Below the pieces are notes generated by a model. It had not been told where the DNA came from and searched no databases. It saw nothing but the letters and a program-made list of their open reading frames with translations. A DNA stretch of 64,000 bases. Source: Neckera pumila. Taxonomy: Eukaryota; Streptophyta; Bryopsida; Hypnales; Neckeraceae. The translations under genes were made by a program, and so were the position numbers. The stretch lies in NCBI GenBank assembly GCA_963969595.1, contig OZ018408.1, forward strand, positions 19,527,823 through 19,591,822. The letters run 5' to 3'. This document shows positions 1 to 11,561 of the stretch, one piece after another; position 1 is the first letter of the stretch; each line of letters opens with the position of its first letter.

Positions 1-519
1 TTGGTGATTTTTGAAATTTTATGGTGATCTAGAATCATGAAGATGTTCATTCAAAGGAAAGAAGGTGTCACATTCTAAGTTCCAAAGTCCAAAATCTGGA
101 TGATGAACAAAGCACTTCCAGGCAATGTTTCTCGTAAGAAGTTTTTCATTCATCAAAAAACAATAATTGAATGTTTAATCCTTAAATGCTCAAGGCACCA
201 AATTTTGGTGTCAACAATACTTTGAAGTTGAATCAAACCTTACCAAATTATTATTTTTAATAGTTTATATTTTTGATTTTTTTTTTTGAAGTCTAATTTT
301 ATTATCAAAAATCCAATTTTCAAAATAAATGATTATGAAATTTCTATTCTAGATTTTGTACAATGGTGTCCATTGCAATTCTTGGTTTTCTAGTGTTGAT
401 GGCTCTTGGAAATGAACCTCAAATACATTAGATCTTGAAGAAAAATCTCATTAGAAATTCATTTAAAAAAATTGTCGAGTAGATATTAAGAAGTCGTTAA
501 TCAATTAGAATTATGCATA

Positions 520-1447
520 TTAACCTCTAAAAAACTATTGTCCCTTCGGGGGACAAATGTGTTTTTGGGCAGGTACCTACGGGTTGAAATTTTCTTCTGA
601 TTTTTTGAAACTTTTTTTGGAGGTAGAAAAGCTGATTATCTTCATGGGAATATAACTTTTTTCACAATTGGTGCTTGGGAACAAAAGTTATGACCAAATA
701 AGCTCAAAACAGGGGAAGGCGGGCAGTAAAAAAAATTTGCAATTTTTTTTTTTTCTTAAAGTATTTTTTTTCTCATAGATTATATTTTTGTCTATCTAGA
801 AAGCTTTGATTCATTTCATTTGGATTTTCTATGAGAAAGTTAAGGACATTCTTGTTTTTCGGGTAGTTAGAGCATCTTTTTGAAAAAAATAACTTGTAGG
901 ACTCATTTCTGAATGCGATTTTTCAAATTTTTCAAATTTTTTTTTTTTGCATGGTTTAGTTTACTTGCTAGAACAATTTAACCATTGGGATTAGTGCGTT
1001 TTAATCCCATCTAGAATATATGAATATTTTAGATTTTCCTTGTATCTTGTACCTACTTCTACTTAATAACTTTTTTAATAATGAAAATTAAGTTTTTTTA
1101 AACTTTTTTTTTTTGGCTAGATTCTTAACTCAATTCTCCAGTATAAACATTAAAAGCTCAAATCTCTGTAGTGCAAAAATATAAAGTTAAAAATGTTCAA
1201 AGTCGAAAAATCTAGTCCCCCAATGTGTTGAAAACTTGTTTTATTCACTTTAAACGCAAATATCTTGCAATCTATGTGGTCAAAAATTCTGAAATTTTTT
1301 CCACACACTCTCATACTAGTTAGGTGTAAGATCCTATGGTTAGATGTGGGAAAAAAGCATTTTTCAATTTTTTTAATTTTTGGCTACAGAAATGGCAGTT
1401 TTGAGTGTTTTCTGGCAGAAAAAGGGCCTCGGTCTTTTAGGGGTTAA
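520..1447 (+). mobile_element. TTAA-bounded ~930-bp repeat, subfamily 2, copy 1
   Basis: The left end reads TTAACCTCTAA and the right end CTTTTAGGGGTTAA, an imperfect terminal inverted repeat with TTAA at both edges. Just inside the left end is a GC-rich block (GTCCCTTCGGGGGACA, itself a small hairpin) followed by GGGCAGGTACCTACGGG, which recurs at 5.2 kb and inverted at 19.3 and 28.9 kb. No coding frame of note is present. It looks like a non-autonomous DNA transposon; the superfamily is not certain. Confidence 0.6.
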
Positions 1448-1830
1448 CCCCTAAAGGACCATTGTCCATATGGCAAACATTTGGGATTTCGGGCAGGTAC
1501 CTACGGGCTGAAGTTTTGTCCTCATTTTTGAAACTTTTTTTGAAGATAGAAAAAATGACAAGCTTTGTGGGAGTATAATTTTTTTTCAATCATTGCCCAG
1601 AAACAAAGTTATGCCCAAATAAGCTCAAAACAAAGGAGAGGGGGCAACAAAGAATATTTTGCAAAAATTAATTTTTAGTTTTTTTAGTTTTTTTTTCCTA
1701 TAGATCATCTTTTTGTCTATTTGGAAAGTTTTGAAAAAAAAACAGTTTTAAATTTTTTTACTCTTTGCTATAGAAATGGCAGTTTTGAGTGTTTTTTGGC
1801 AGAAAATGGCCTTGGTCCTTTAGAGGTTAA
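1444..1830 (+). mobile_element. Internally deleted TTAA-bounded repeat, subfamily 2
   Basis: It begins in the TTAA that closes the preceding copy, so the two units abut and share the tetranucleotide. The left end TTAACCCCTAAAGGACC and the right end GGTCCTTTAGAGGTTAA are near-perfect inverted repeats. At 387 bp it retains the left end and the right end of the 930-bp form but lacks the middle, the usual way MITEs arise from longer elements. Confidence 0.55.
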
Positions 1831-1913
1831 ACCCTTTCACCTCATATTTTTTTGGTGACCAATTTTTTAGATTTGACATATGAAAAAATTTGAAAGAAAG
1901 ACCGATACTACTA

Positions 1914-2670
1914 AGGTGATTGCAAGAAAGACCGATACTACTTTCCTTTAGACTGTCACATTTAGGGTTATAGAGTTGTCATCCACTATAACTTTTGAAG
2001 CATGAATTTCATGAACTTGAAATTTTTATTGGAGATGGATGTCTTCATTTTAATCATATGTCTTATTTTTTGGAAATCAAAAATAATAATTTTATATTTA
2101 AAATTCATTTTTTTTCAATTTATTATACTTTGAAGTTTAAGGTTTTTAAATATTGGAGAGTACCCAAAATTAATGATCTAGAACTGAAATTCAAAATTTT
2201 GTGGTCTATTTTGAAAGCAGGTTGGCTTGTGCCTACCAAGGGGCACCTAAAAATACATTATTTATGTCTTTTGCGTTGACTTTATGCAAACAAGGCTCCT
2301 TGGAGTGCGCACTTCTAAACATTGAAGATGGTTTTGAACTCATTTTTTTGGTGAAATATGATCACCATCAAATCTTCACAAATGGCCAATTACTTTTTGT
2401 TTTTTTTCATGATTTTCTATTTATTATTAATTTATACCTCATCGTATCTACTTTTGTGACAAATGATCATTTTTTTTACATACTATAGTTTCAGTATTTG
2501 CAAATAGTCCATGGTACTTGCAATAGTACTTTTAGCTATTGATTTTTCCTCTCAATGGCTCAGATTGATGTTCCACTACAAAGTATTCATAGTATTAGCT
2601 AGCAAAATCCCTATTTTTACCAAACACTACAAAAAATGGTTGGTCTTTCTTCCAATTGCACCCTAAAGGA
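1914..2670. mobile_element. Repeat with TTGCAAGAAAGACC-type inverted ends
   Basis: The left end contains GGTGATTGCAAGAAAGACC and the right end, read in reverse complement, GGTGCAATTGGAAGAAAGACC. A second partial copy of the left end precedes it at about 1884. The same terminal motif recurs around a larger unit at 4.46-6.22 kb and singly near 62.14 kb. The interior is AT-rich with only short chance frames. Confidence 0.4.
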
Positions 2671-2815
2671 CTAAGTGGTCATAGATTGATCAATTGAAAA
2701 TTTGGACAGATTCCTATAGTATCAATTTTTATTTCTTATTTTTTAACAAAAGATACAAGCAGATACCTTCCAAATAAGTATGTAATTTTTTTTGGATCAA
2801 GTACCCAGATCAAAA

Positions 2816-3085
2816 CATTAGCTGACATTGGAGGGCATTGGAGGGCCGTTTCAGGCGAACAGCCAGTACAGGCTACTGGCCCAATTCTGCAAACAGCCAA
2901 TACAGGCTGCCAGAAAAAAAAAATTCAAAATATCATTTAAAGCAATTTTTTTTTTTTTTTTTTTTTTTTTCAAAAATGACGTGGCACAGTTTTAGCCACA
3001 TTAGCCAGCAATTATCCTGCATTCCCGTAGTCTGGGAACGTAGGATAACTCGTAGTCTCTTAGAGGCCTCAAATGTCATCTAATG
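2816..3085. mobile_element. CATTAG-family MITE, copy 1
   Basis: The ends are CATTAGCTGACATTGG and, at the right, CAAATGTCATCTAATG, so the unit is bounded by CATTA...TAATG. GC-rich subterminal blocks flank a poly(A) then poly(T) core of about 50 bp. The subterminal block (ATTATCCTGCATTCCCGTAG) recurs at 9.6 and 12.5 kb. Confidence 0.65.
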
Positions 3086-3219
3086 GTTAGGTTGCCCAAA
3101 ACTTCTAGGTAGTTTGGGCAATTAAGAAATCTACTGCTAAACTTTGGATTTACTTCTAAAATTTGGCTACTATGTACCTCATATTATATAGGATGCAACC
3201 GCCAAAAAAAATAATCATT

Positions 3220-4405
3220 TATAGTGCAAAAATCTCACTCTTGGAGGAGTTAAAACTTGTTGTTGACCTAGTCGGGCAAAGATAGAAATAAATTTTCTTC
3301 TAGCTTCAAGTGCTCTAATCTTTCAATCTGGATTGTCAAAGTTTCTAAAACTTTGTCTATATATTCCCATGGTAGTCTAGTATGAATTTGTATGGTTGAA
3401 CTTTAAAATATTTTTTTTTCATGTTTTTTCTCTTTAACCTAAAAAGTGGCTGTTTTTGACAATTTATGCTAGAAATGTGCTTTGGTTTTTCAAGGATTAA
3501 AGTGATAGCCTTCCATTTTGACATATTTGATGAAGTCAAGTAGGAATCTAGGACCTCAATTTTTGATGAAACTTTTTGGAACTTTTTTATAAGATAATAA
3601 AATTGATTTGCTTCATGGAAATGTAATTTTTATTTCAGTTGGTGCTTGGAGCAAAAGTTATACCACAAAAAGCTTTAAACCAAATTGCAACAATTTAAAT
3701 TTTTAATTTTAAAAAGTTTTTACTAAAATATTCATATTTTGTCTATATGTAAAGCTCTGATAAATTCAATTTGGACTAATTATATGAGAAAGTTCAAGAC
3801 AATCTTGCTTTTGGGGCAATCTAAGCATCTTCTTGAAAAAATAACATTTAGGATTTGTTTTTTAATGTCATTTTCACAATTTTCAAAAAAATTGTTTGAC
3901 AAGGTTAAGTTTGCTTATTAAAACAATCTCATCACTGGAATAATTGTATTTCAGTCCCATCTTAAAGCTATAAATAATAATTTTTTTCTTTCAATCTTGG
4001 ATCTACTTCTACTTAATAATTTCTTAAAGAATGAGAATCAAGTTTGTGTTTTTTGAAACTTTTTTCCTAGACTTTCAACTTGATTCTTCAGTAGAAATGG
4101 TTTAAGTTTAAAGTTTATAGTGCAAAAATTTTCTACAAATGGTGGTCAAAGTCCTCTAAAACTGCAAGCTAGCATTCAAAAAAACTTTTTTTTCCCAACT
4201 TTGAATGCTAATATCTTCCAATCTATACAATCAAACTTCATGATTGAAATATTACTTCTATGATCTCAGACAAGTGAGGTACAAGATCTTATGATATAAT
4301 TCTAAAAAAAGATGTTTTTTCTACTTTCATCGATGAGTGCATCAAAAATAGTAGTTTGAATGATTTTTGACAAAAAAAAATGGTTTTGGTCCTTTAGGTG
4401 TTTTT
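3220..4405. repeat. Two diverged fragments of the TTAA-bounded family
   Basis: 3220-3510 resembles the right third of subfamily 2, and 3545-4405 resembles most of a unit, ending in GGTCCTTTAGGTG rather than the canonical GGGGTTAA. Both are recognised by shared interior phrases such as ATCTTCCAATCTATAC and AAGATCTTATG. The ends have decayed, so boundaries are approximate. Confidence 0.4.
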
Positions 4406-4464
4406 TCATATATTTATACAAAATTATGAGCAAAAATGTCTAATACTTCTAAAAAAGACTTAGG

Positions 4465-6224
4465 GATTAAAGGACGTTTGCAAGAAACACTTGTCCGATT
4501 TTGCCACTCCTTGCGTACTTTTTTGTTTTTTGGCCATGATTTTTGCGTTTTGGCTCCAGATGACTTAAAATTAATAGATAAGGTATTTATGCCTATTATA
4601 CACCTTGCTTAATTTTTTTTCAATTTTCAAAAATGTTTCAATGTCCAAAAATGGCCCCAAATTTTATGTTACAAATGCCAGTTTGGAGGTTCTTAGTACC
4701 ATTCAGTATCCAAAAAAATGAATTTGGAGCGGAAATTTGGAAGAGATGGTCTTCTATGAGACTTGTAGCTATTGTTTAAAGAAATTCTATAAATATTTAA
4801 TTTTATGTGGTGTAGAAGTCCACAAAGTGAACTTCATTCAACTTGCATTTTGAAACATATTAAGTATGTTTTTTGTGGTTCTTTTGGTGAATGACCATCT
4901 CTATAGAGTTGCTATAAATGGCCAATTTTATTTTACTTATTAAACACCTATCCTATTTTTCCTAATTAAAACATCAAAGTATGTATTTTCTTGAGTTTTG
5001 GCACGGCTTTTCTAGTTCTCCTACTTAGAAGAGAGTTGGCGCCCTAATGCATGCCGTGGGCAGTAGTGCCCCTGGATTTCCTCTCCCGGTGTTCCGCCTC
5101 ACAAAGCTACAATGATTTTCCTACGCTTTTCCTTAGGTGGTTACCTTCATCTTAAAGGTATACACATTAGCCATATTTTTTTTGTAAACTTAACCCCTAC
5201 AGTCCCATTGTTCCCTCGGGGGACAAAATGGATTTTGGGCAGGCTATTACGGCTTCAATACTCATCATTATTTTCTGAAACTTTTTGTGAAGATAGAAAA
5301 ATACATTAGCTTTATGGGAATATAATTTTTATTTCAATTGGTGCCCATGAGCAAAAGTTATGGCACAAAAGGTCCTTTTTTTTGGTGCGGTGGGCAGAAA
5401 TCTTCTCACACAAAAAAATTTTAATTTATTTAAAAATTACTTTCTTATAGATTGTATTTTTTATCTATATGGGAAGCTTTGATTCATTCCATTTGGATTT
5501 GTTGTGTGAAAGTTATGGACAATCTTATATTTTGGGCAATTAGAGCATCTTCTTGAAAAAATAACTTGTAGGATTCATTTCTGAATGCAATTTTCACAAT
5601 TTTTCAAAAAAATTGTTTGACAAGGCTGAGTTTGCTTGCTAAGACAATCTCACCATTGGAATTATAGTGTTTTAATCCCATCTTAGAGCTATTGACAATT
5701 TAGTTTTTCTTTCAATCTTGGACCTACTTCTACTTAATAATTTTTTAAAGAATGAAAATAAAGCATGTTTTTTTTGAATTTTTTTTCCTAAATTCTCAAC
5801 TCAATTGTTCAACATAAAAAAAACTAAATTCAAAGTCTACAGTGCAATTTTTTTTTACAAATGGCGGTCAAAGTCATCTGAAATTGCAAGTCAATGTTCA
5901 AAAAATCAAAATTTTCCAACTTTGAACACTCATATCTTATAATCTGTACGGTCAAACTTTATAAAAATTTTACCACATGATTTGAGATAAGTTAAGTACA
6001 AGATCCTACGGTTAGATTCTAAAAAAAAATATTTTTCCTCTTTTCTTGTATGAATGCAACAGATCTGGCAGTTTTGAGTCGTTTTTGACAGAAAAATGCC
6101 TTGGGACTTTAGGGGTTAAAATTATTTTTCTAATTAAAAATACTCCAGAAAAAATCATGAATATTGTTACAAAAAATAGTTAAAATAGTATAAGTGTTTC
6201 TTGCAATCACCCTAAAGGATTAAA
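4465..6224. mobile_element. Outer element with TTGCAAGAAACACTT inverted ends, carrying a nested insertion
   Basis: The left end ATTAAAGGACGTTTGCAAG continues as AAACACTTGT; the right end is its inverted counterpart AAGTGTTTCTTGCAATCACC. A TTAA-bounded copy (5190-6119) lies inside it near the right end. A GC-rich patch at 5030-5110 is unlike the rest of the interior. Confidence 0.45.
5190..6119 (+). mobile_element. TTAA-bounded ~930-bp repeat, subfamily 2, copy 2
   Basis: Starts TTAACCCCTACAGTCCCATT and ends GGGACTTTAGGGGTTAA. It carries the GC-rich hairpin block CCCTCGGGGGACA and the GGGCAGG motif just inside the left end, as at 0.5 kb. Length 930 bp matches other full units (926-934 bp). 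Confidence 0.65.
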
Positions 6225-6438
6225 GCATTCTCTCCATAGATATATTCTCAACTTACTTTTAGTAGTATCTTTATGGCTGATTTCTATTCCTTTGAGAGTT
6301 TCCTTTGCAAAAATTTGAGGCAGAAGACAATACTAGAACTAAGGTGGGTACCCCTTTAAAACGCCATTTTTTGCTACCATGCCAATTTACTATTGTTTGA
6401 CTTGTTAAATTTTTTATATTTTCTTGTTGACAAGTGAA

Positions 6439-6830
6439 CATTACAGAAAATTTCAGCCCATTTCAGGGCCGTTGGAAGTTGACATGCCATGCTATTGTTT
6501 GCATGACCTGTCAACTTCCAAACTGATCTTGGTGAGTAGTCAAAATCTCTGACTGCTCGTCGGAGCAATCAATTTCAGCAAAAAAAAAAAAAAATCTTTT
6601 TTTTTTAGTTTTTTTTTTTAATTTAAAAAAAAAATTAAGATTAATTTTTTTATTTTTTATTTTTTTAATAATTTTTTATTCAGAATTTTTGGTTCCTGTG
6701 CCACTGCTGCTGCAATTCAGCAGGGCGGAAATAGGGAAAAAACAAGTTTTTTTGCATAATAAAAGCAAATTTTAGGGTACCTCGGAGGGTTGTAAGGCAA
6801 CCCTCTAAAGGCTTGAAATTTCCTCTAATG
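6439..6830. mobile_element. CATTA-family MITE, copy 4 (diverged)
   Basis: Left end CATTACAGAAAATTTCAGCC, right end GGCTTGAAATTTCCTCTAATG, an imperfect inverted repeat. The core is a long poly(A)/poly(T) tract at 6575-6680. A short internal inverted repeat (GGAAGTTGACATGCC and GACCTGTCAACTTCC) lies in the left half. The right half closely resembles the right half of the copy at 46.9 kb. Confidence 0.6.
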
Positions 6831-7675
6831 AAAAAGGTTTCAATACATGAGAGGATACAACATCCGGATACCATATGCCAAAGTCATGAAGGGGCAAATT
6901 TTTTTTTGTAGATGTTTAAAAATCGTTTCTTCAACATATGTACAATAAGGTCTCATTCATTTACAATTGCCTTTCTATGCCATTTGAAAATCTTGCATAA
7001 TATTGAATAATGTCAATATTTTTTGTCTTGCATAATTAATGCTCAATTCTTATGCAGTCGCATTCAAGCACACCAAATTTCAGTTTCAAAATAGCAAAAT
7101 TATATTTTTGATGAGTTTTTAAAGTCAATTTTCATGGTCTTATATAATATTTTATTAAAATCAATTGGTGATGAATTTTTTAAAATTTGATTGCATAGAT
7201 ATGTAGCGAACATCCATACGCACATACTTTATATTAAAAAACACTCCATTAAGTAACAAAAACATAGTCTAGGAAGAATTCAATGTGAGGCATCATGTAA
7301 CCAAACTTTGTAAAATAGATACCTGTTACATCTTAATTAGATTTTGCTATTTGACCATCACACTCTTCCTCATTTGTTTGCAAAAATCAAATATCATTAA
7401 AGAAAAATCTATTTTGTCAAAGAAAGAAAGTGGAAATAATCATAAATTTCACCCTCAATATGTTCAAACGACGGATTTCAAGATTTACTTACGATTGTTC
7501 GAAACCTTAAAACTTCACCAGTAATATGCACTTGACTGTAGCTAGAGCTTTATGCACTTGACTGTCACAACTATGGCAAGCTGTGCCGTTTCTATGGGAA
7601 CATTGCAAGCTATAAATTAATTACTACAGTCTTTACGATGTCGTCTTGACGAGTTTGCTGAAAGAAAGAGGCTCA

Positions 7676-7801
7676 ACACTGGGAACTTTGAAGACTTTAT
7701 GCTGGGCTAACTCGTGAAGAGTTAGGCCCCCCTTTTGGCCCATTTTGTACGCATTAGGCCCCCCTTTAGGCCCGGCATAAAGTGGCAGAAGTTCCCAGTG
7801 T
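7676..7801. mobile_element. 126-bp MITE with ACACTGGGAACTT ends
   Basis: The left end reads ACACTGGGAACTTTG and the right end is the inverse of ACACTGGGAACTTCTG; both arms continue with ACTTTATGC. The loop contains two copies of a TTAGGCCCCCCTTT block. It sits between two diverged copies of a roughly 130-bp sequence (7416-7545 and 7815-7960). Confidence 0.6.
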
Positions 7802-8099
7802 AAAATGATCTATCATGAATAAATTTTCAATCTCAATAGCATCAAGTATGTTAAAATGTCGAAATTCCAAGCTATTCACACATTCTAGACACTTGTTCGA
7901 ACCCGTAAATCTGCACCGGTTCTCGTTTTTAGAGCCTTATGCACTTGAATAGATGTCGCAAGTATGTCACTTTGAAACACAGTCACCAATTTAATCAACG
8001 AAATTGACCATTCCAAACTATTCACAGACCGATCAAGTAACAGAGGATATTTGCAGCAAAGAATTGAGAGTCTGTGACTATTCCAGTCGCAAAATTTAC

Positions 8100-8383
8100 C
8101 GAAGAAATCAATTAGCAGGCGGCCATCGCTGAAGCGGCTGGGATTGATCGACCCTGGGAAGTTGTAGGACTGTCCATAGGGGTACTGCAGATTGTTGATT
8201 CCGAGATGCGCAATGTTCCCTGTATCGGAAAGCGAGTCTCCGAACACAAACATCGCTGTTTCCGGACATACAAAAGGCGCGGATTGAGCAACCGCGCGCA
8301 GCAACCACCATGAAGCCAAGAAAGCACAGCATCCTCACGTTTATCCCCTGCCGAATCCGCGATACTCTCTGCCAGTAGCCCAT
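8100..8383 (-). pseudogene. GDSL esterase/lipase, broken first exon
   Basis: The minus strand encodes the N-terminus of a plant secreted GDSL lipase: block [13 protein letters not shown] with the catalytic Ser in GDS, then a [13 protein letters not shown] stretch, which is where plant GDSL genes commonly have their first intron. A splice donor (G then GTAAAT) follows directly at 8099. The catalytic frame has no ATG: an upstream TGA closes it at about 8340. A signal-peptide-like stretch ([15 protein letters not shown]) starts at 8332 in another frame, so a frameshift separates secretion signal from enzyme. I found no second exon (blocks III and V) in the 1.5 kb beyond the donor. Best read as a truncated pseudogene; a far-off second exon cannot be excluded. 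Confidence 0.7.
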
Positions 8384-9566
8384 GACGATCAAATTCAACT
8401 TCGAGCTCAACTGTTCACATCAGCGATCAATTCAGTTCATTCCCTGCCTGCCTCTGGAACAAACTCCCTCAAATACGACCGTCCTTTCGTGACGAAGCTC
8501 TCAACAATGAGCTAGCGAGCACCAATTCCATGGAACATCCCGGTGGTACATACAGTACGTGGAAGCTTTTGATCGAACCAAGGCAGGATATATTCGAGAC
8601 ATACAGTTCTGTCATCACAAACCAGGGAGGTAAAGCCCCTGGGGATAATTACAACGACAGGGTTCTTACGCCATGACTATTGGCAGCGTCAAATCGACAT
8701 ACTAATGTCACTGTAAAGTGGGGATTGAACCCAATACCACTAATTAACATCGATCACGTCCGGTGAATTAGCGGGAAATCCACGAACTTCAATTCGTGGT
8801 CACTGTCTGAGCATTATCTACACGACTGCCATGCCAAAGTTGCTGACGTACTGCCAATCTACGTCATCGACATCGAGTCACTGACCCAGTCTCGATCATT
8901 ACGGGTCTGTTGAGGATCATGGCCATGGGCAGTGTTTGTTATCATGTTTTGTAGGCATGCGATCTGCAGTTGATCTGCAATGGTGAAGCTCTCTATATCC
9001 ATAAACATGGATGAAGAACAACACCAAATGTGGATGGAAGGAAGCACACATATTTATCCAAAAATGTGTATGCTCATTCATATCATAACCGATTCAGTAG
9101 CAGCAGCGGTTTTTTTGGGACAAGTGTCACCAGAAGCCTTCAAATCCCTGGAGCAAATTTGGAGGGAGGACGTCGGACAAGTTTAAACCCTCTGACAAGT
9201 GCGAAATTCCGCTCAAACAAAATGGTGTGGTATTTTATACACCATTTCATCTCCCGGATGAGATGGTGTGGAATATTCCATACCATCAGGAGCTAATATA
9301 CACACGTCAACTTTGTCAGAGAATTGAAGTAAGTCAATTGGTCACAATTGTACCAGAATTTTACATTCCTTGACCAAACACACAAAAATCAAGCATTCTA
9401 CACCTATACATTGTGTATTTTGAAAACTCAAAATATAATTGGTTTTTGTATGAATGCAAGCTAAATGTTTGGTTCATTGCTTGCATTCATACAAAAGTCA
9501 ATTATATTTTGAGTTTTCAAGTGAAAAAAGAAGCTACATATAAACATTTGGGGAGGTAAGAAGTAA

Positions 9567-9875
9567 CATTAGAAGAGATTTGAGGCCTCCAAGAGCTCGT
9601 AAGTTATCCTGCGTTCCCATAGCATTCCCACGCAGGAAAACTGCTGGCTGAGGTAGTCAAGAGAGTGTCACGTCATTTTTGAAAAAAGAAAAAAAAAAAA
9701 AAGAAAAAAAAAAAGAAAAAAAAAACTGACCTAAAATGATATTTGGAAGAGAATTTATTTTTATTTTTATTTTGAAAAAAAAAATCTAACAGCCCGTACC
9801 GATTGTTCACAAATCTGGCTAGACTGGGGAACGGGCCTAAAATAACTCTTCAATGCCTTCAAATCTCCCCTAATG
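9567..9875. mobile_element. CATTAG-family MITE, copy 3
   Basis: Ends CATTAGAAGAGATTTGAGGCC and CAAATCTCCCCTAATG. The subterminal block AGTTATCCTGCGTTCCCAT is the inverse of the right-hand block in the copies at 2.8 and 12.3 kb, so this copy is inverted. The core is poly(A) with scattered G. It abuts the foldback element that follows. Confidence 0.65.
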
Positions 9876-10390
9876 AACAACCCATGTGGGCTATGTAAAT
9901 TAGAATGAGTAGAAGCCTCAACCACTCATAGTCAAGTCAAAAGTAGGAATTGTATTTAAAGTAGAATTTTAGACCTTATTTAGGCATAGTAGATTATTTT
10001 TTTCAAAAAACTTTGAATTAAAAAAAGTTGCTAAATAAAGATTCGTTTCATTTCCAAAAATCTGTTTGGTATTTTGAATCTCCAATCAAAAGTTACTGAC
10101 AAATTTCAGAGAGGGGTTAGAAGAGACATTTTCTTTAACATTTTTAAACATCCTCTCAATTTTGTCCATAATTTTTTTATTGGAGGCTTGAAATATCAAA
10201 TGGATTTTTAGAGATGAAACTTATGTTCATTTACCAACTTTTCATAGTTCAAAGTTTAAAAAAAAAGTTAGTTTACTATGCCTAGATGAGGTTTGAAATT
10301 CTAATTTAAACACAATTCCTACTTTTGACTTAACTATGAGTTGTTGAGAAACTACAAATTCTACTTTACTTATTCCACATAGGTTGTTCT
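9876..10390. mobile_element. Foldback element, copy 1
   Basis: The two halves are long imperfect inverted repeats: GAACAACCCATGTGGG at the left answers CCACATAGGTTGTTC at the right, and GTCAAAAGTAGGAATTGTAT answers ACAATTCCTACTTTTGAC. Inner arms contain CATTTCCAAAAATCTGTTTG and its counterpart. The loop lies near 10,115-10,150. Homologous foldbacks occur at 20.0-20.5 and 54.7-55.1 kb. Confidence 0.6.
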
Positions 10391-11192
10391 ACCTCCTACC
10401 ACCCCATGGGTATATAAAGAGTTGTCTTCTCACTTGAAAATCCAAAATAAGTTATTGATGGCAAATGGTTCGATTGCATTAGTGGATTACTCATTGGATT
10501 CTTTGGTTCTTTAGCAAACTGTCTTTCTCTACAAATATTTGTAGATTTGTAGGTTTGGTCCTAGAATTAACAAAAGAAAATGGAGCATACCATAATGAAT
10601 TGCCATTGTCCCGGTACCAAAGCTTACATTAATGATGAGAAGATGAATTTTGTGGATGAGGACTCCAAAGAGGAAAAGGCAGCCTCTCTGAGTGTTACGA
10701 TTAGAGCAATATATGTTGTCCCTACATTACGTTGCAATTGAGCATTCACATACACTTGAAAACAAGGGAATTAATCTATAGCTCTAGAATATTTCATTTC
10801 TTCACAAGAACTTGTATAGCTTTTGAGTGATAAATCGCCTACAAAAGCACATCCACTAGGCTATAGATGGACTAATTTCGAGCCTCGCCATTTTGCCTAC
10901 AAATTCTGCGCACTCCACCCAGTCCGTGAACTTTCTGGATGTCTATCTTGGATGAAATTCTCATGATCTCTGCCTGAGTAGAGAGTCTTACAATGCCGTG
11001 TGGATTCAGAGCCAGCGAGGGGAATGTGCCTCGATGACAGTGATGCTAGCATTCAAAGCGGAGGAATTGCATGACGTCACATACAAACGTAAGTCCCTGA
11101 CAGCCCACATGCCAACAATGAGACTGAGATTGAGGGCATTGATGTCTCCTCCTGCCATGCCAGAGTTGCTGATTGCGAAACAAACTAACGTA
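10391..11192. other. Unique-looking sequence without a supported gene
   Basis: Mixed composition, slightly GC-richer after 10,900. Short overlapping frames occur on both strands at 10,998-11,264, but none resembles a known protein and their overlap suggests chance. Confidence 0.4.
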
Positions 11193-11324
11193 AGAGCAGC
11201 CCCACTCCAACACGCTGAAGCCACACTCTAAACGTTGTGCATCATTGATACCCTCATTGACCAAAAGATCAATGGTGCAGAATGTTTAGAGTGTGGCTTC
11301 AACGTGTTGGAGTGGGGCTGCTCT
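11193..11324. mobile_element. Near-perfect 132-bp hairpin MITE
   Basis: The left arm begins AGAGCAGCCCCACTCCAACA and the right arm is its inverse ending GGAGTGGGGCTGCTCT. The arms are about 44 bp each with only two or three mismatches around a loop of about 45 bp. The size and pairing also fit a miRNA-like or siRNA-generating precursor if transcribed. Confidence 0.65.
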
Positions 11325-11561
11325 AAGCCGGTACGAGCAACCAGCCGGAGCCATAAGGTAGAAGCACCTAATTGTGACACTTGTTCAAGATGTGCATAAT
11401 TATCTTGAGGGTAGCTAGCTAGCTACAGAATAAAATGATATGCGCTTGTTAGGAAATTATTTAGGAAACTAATAAAATCGGTTTTGTACTTTTCTGAGCT
11501 TGTATGAATATAATACGAATTTTTGAAAACAATTGTGTAGATGCACCTAGTACTGCGTACA

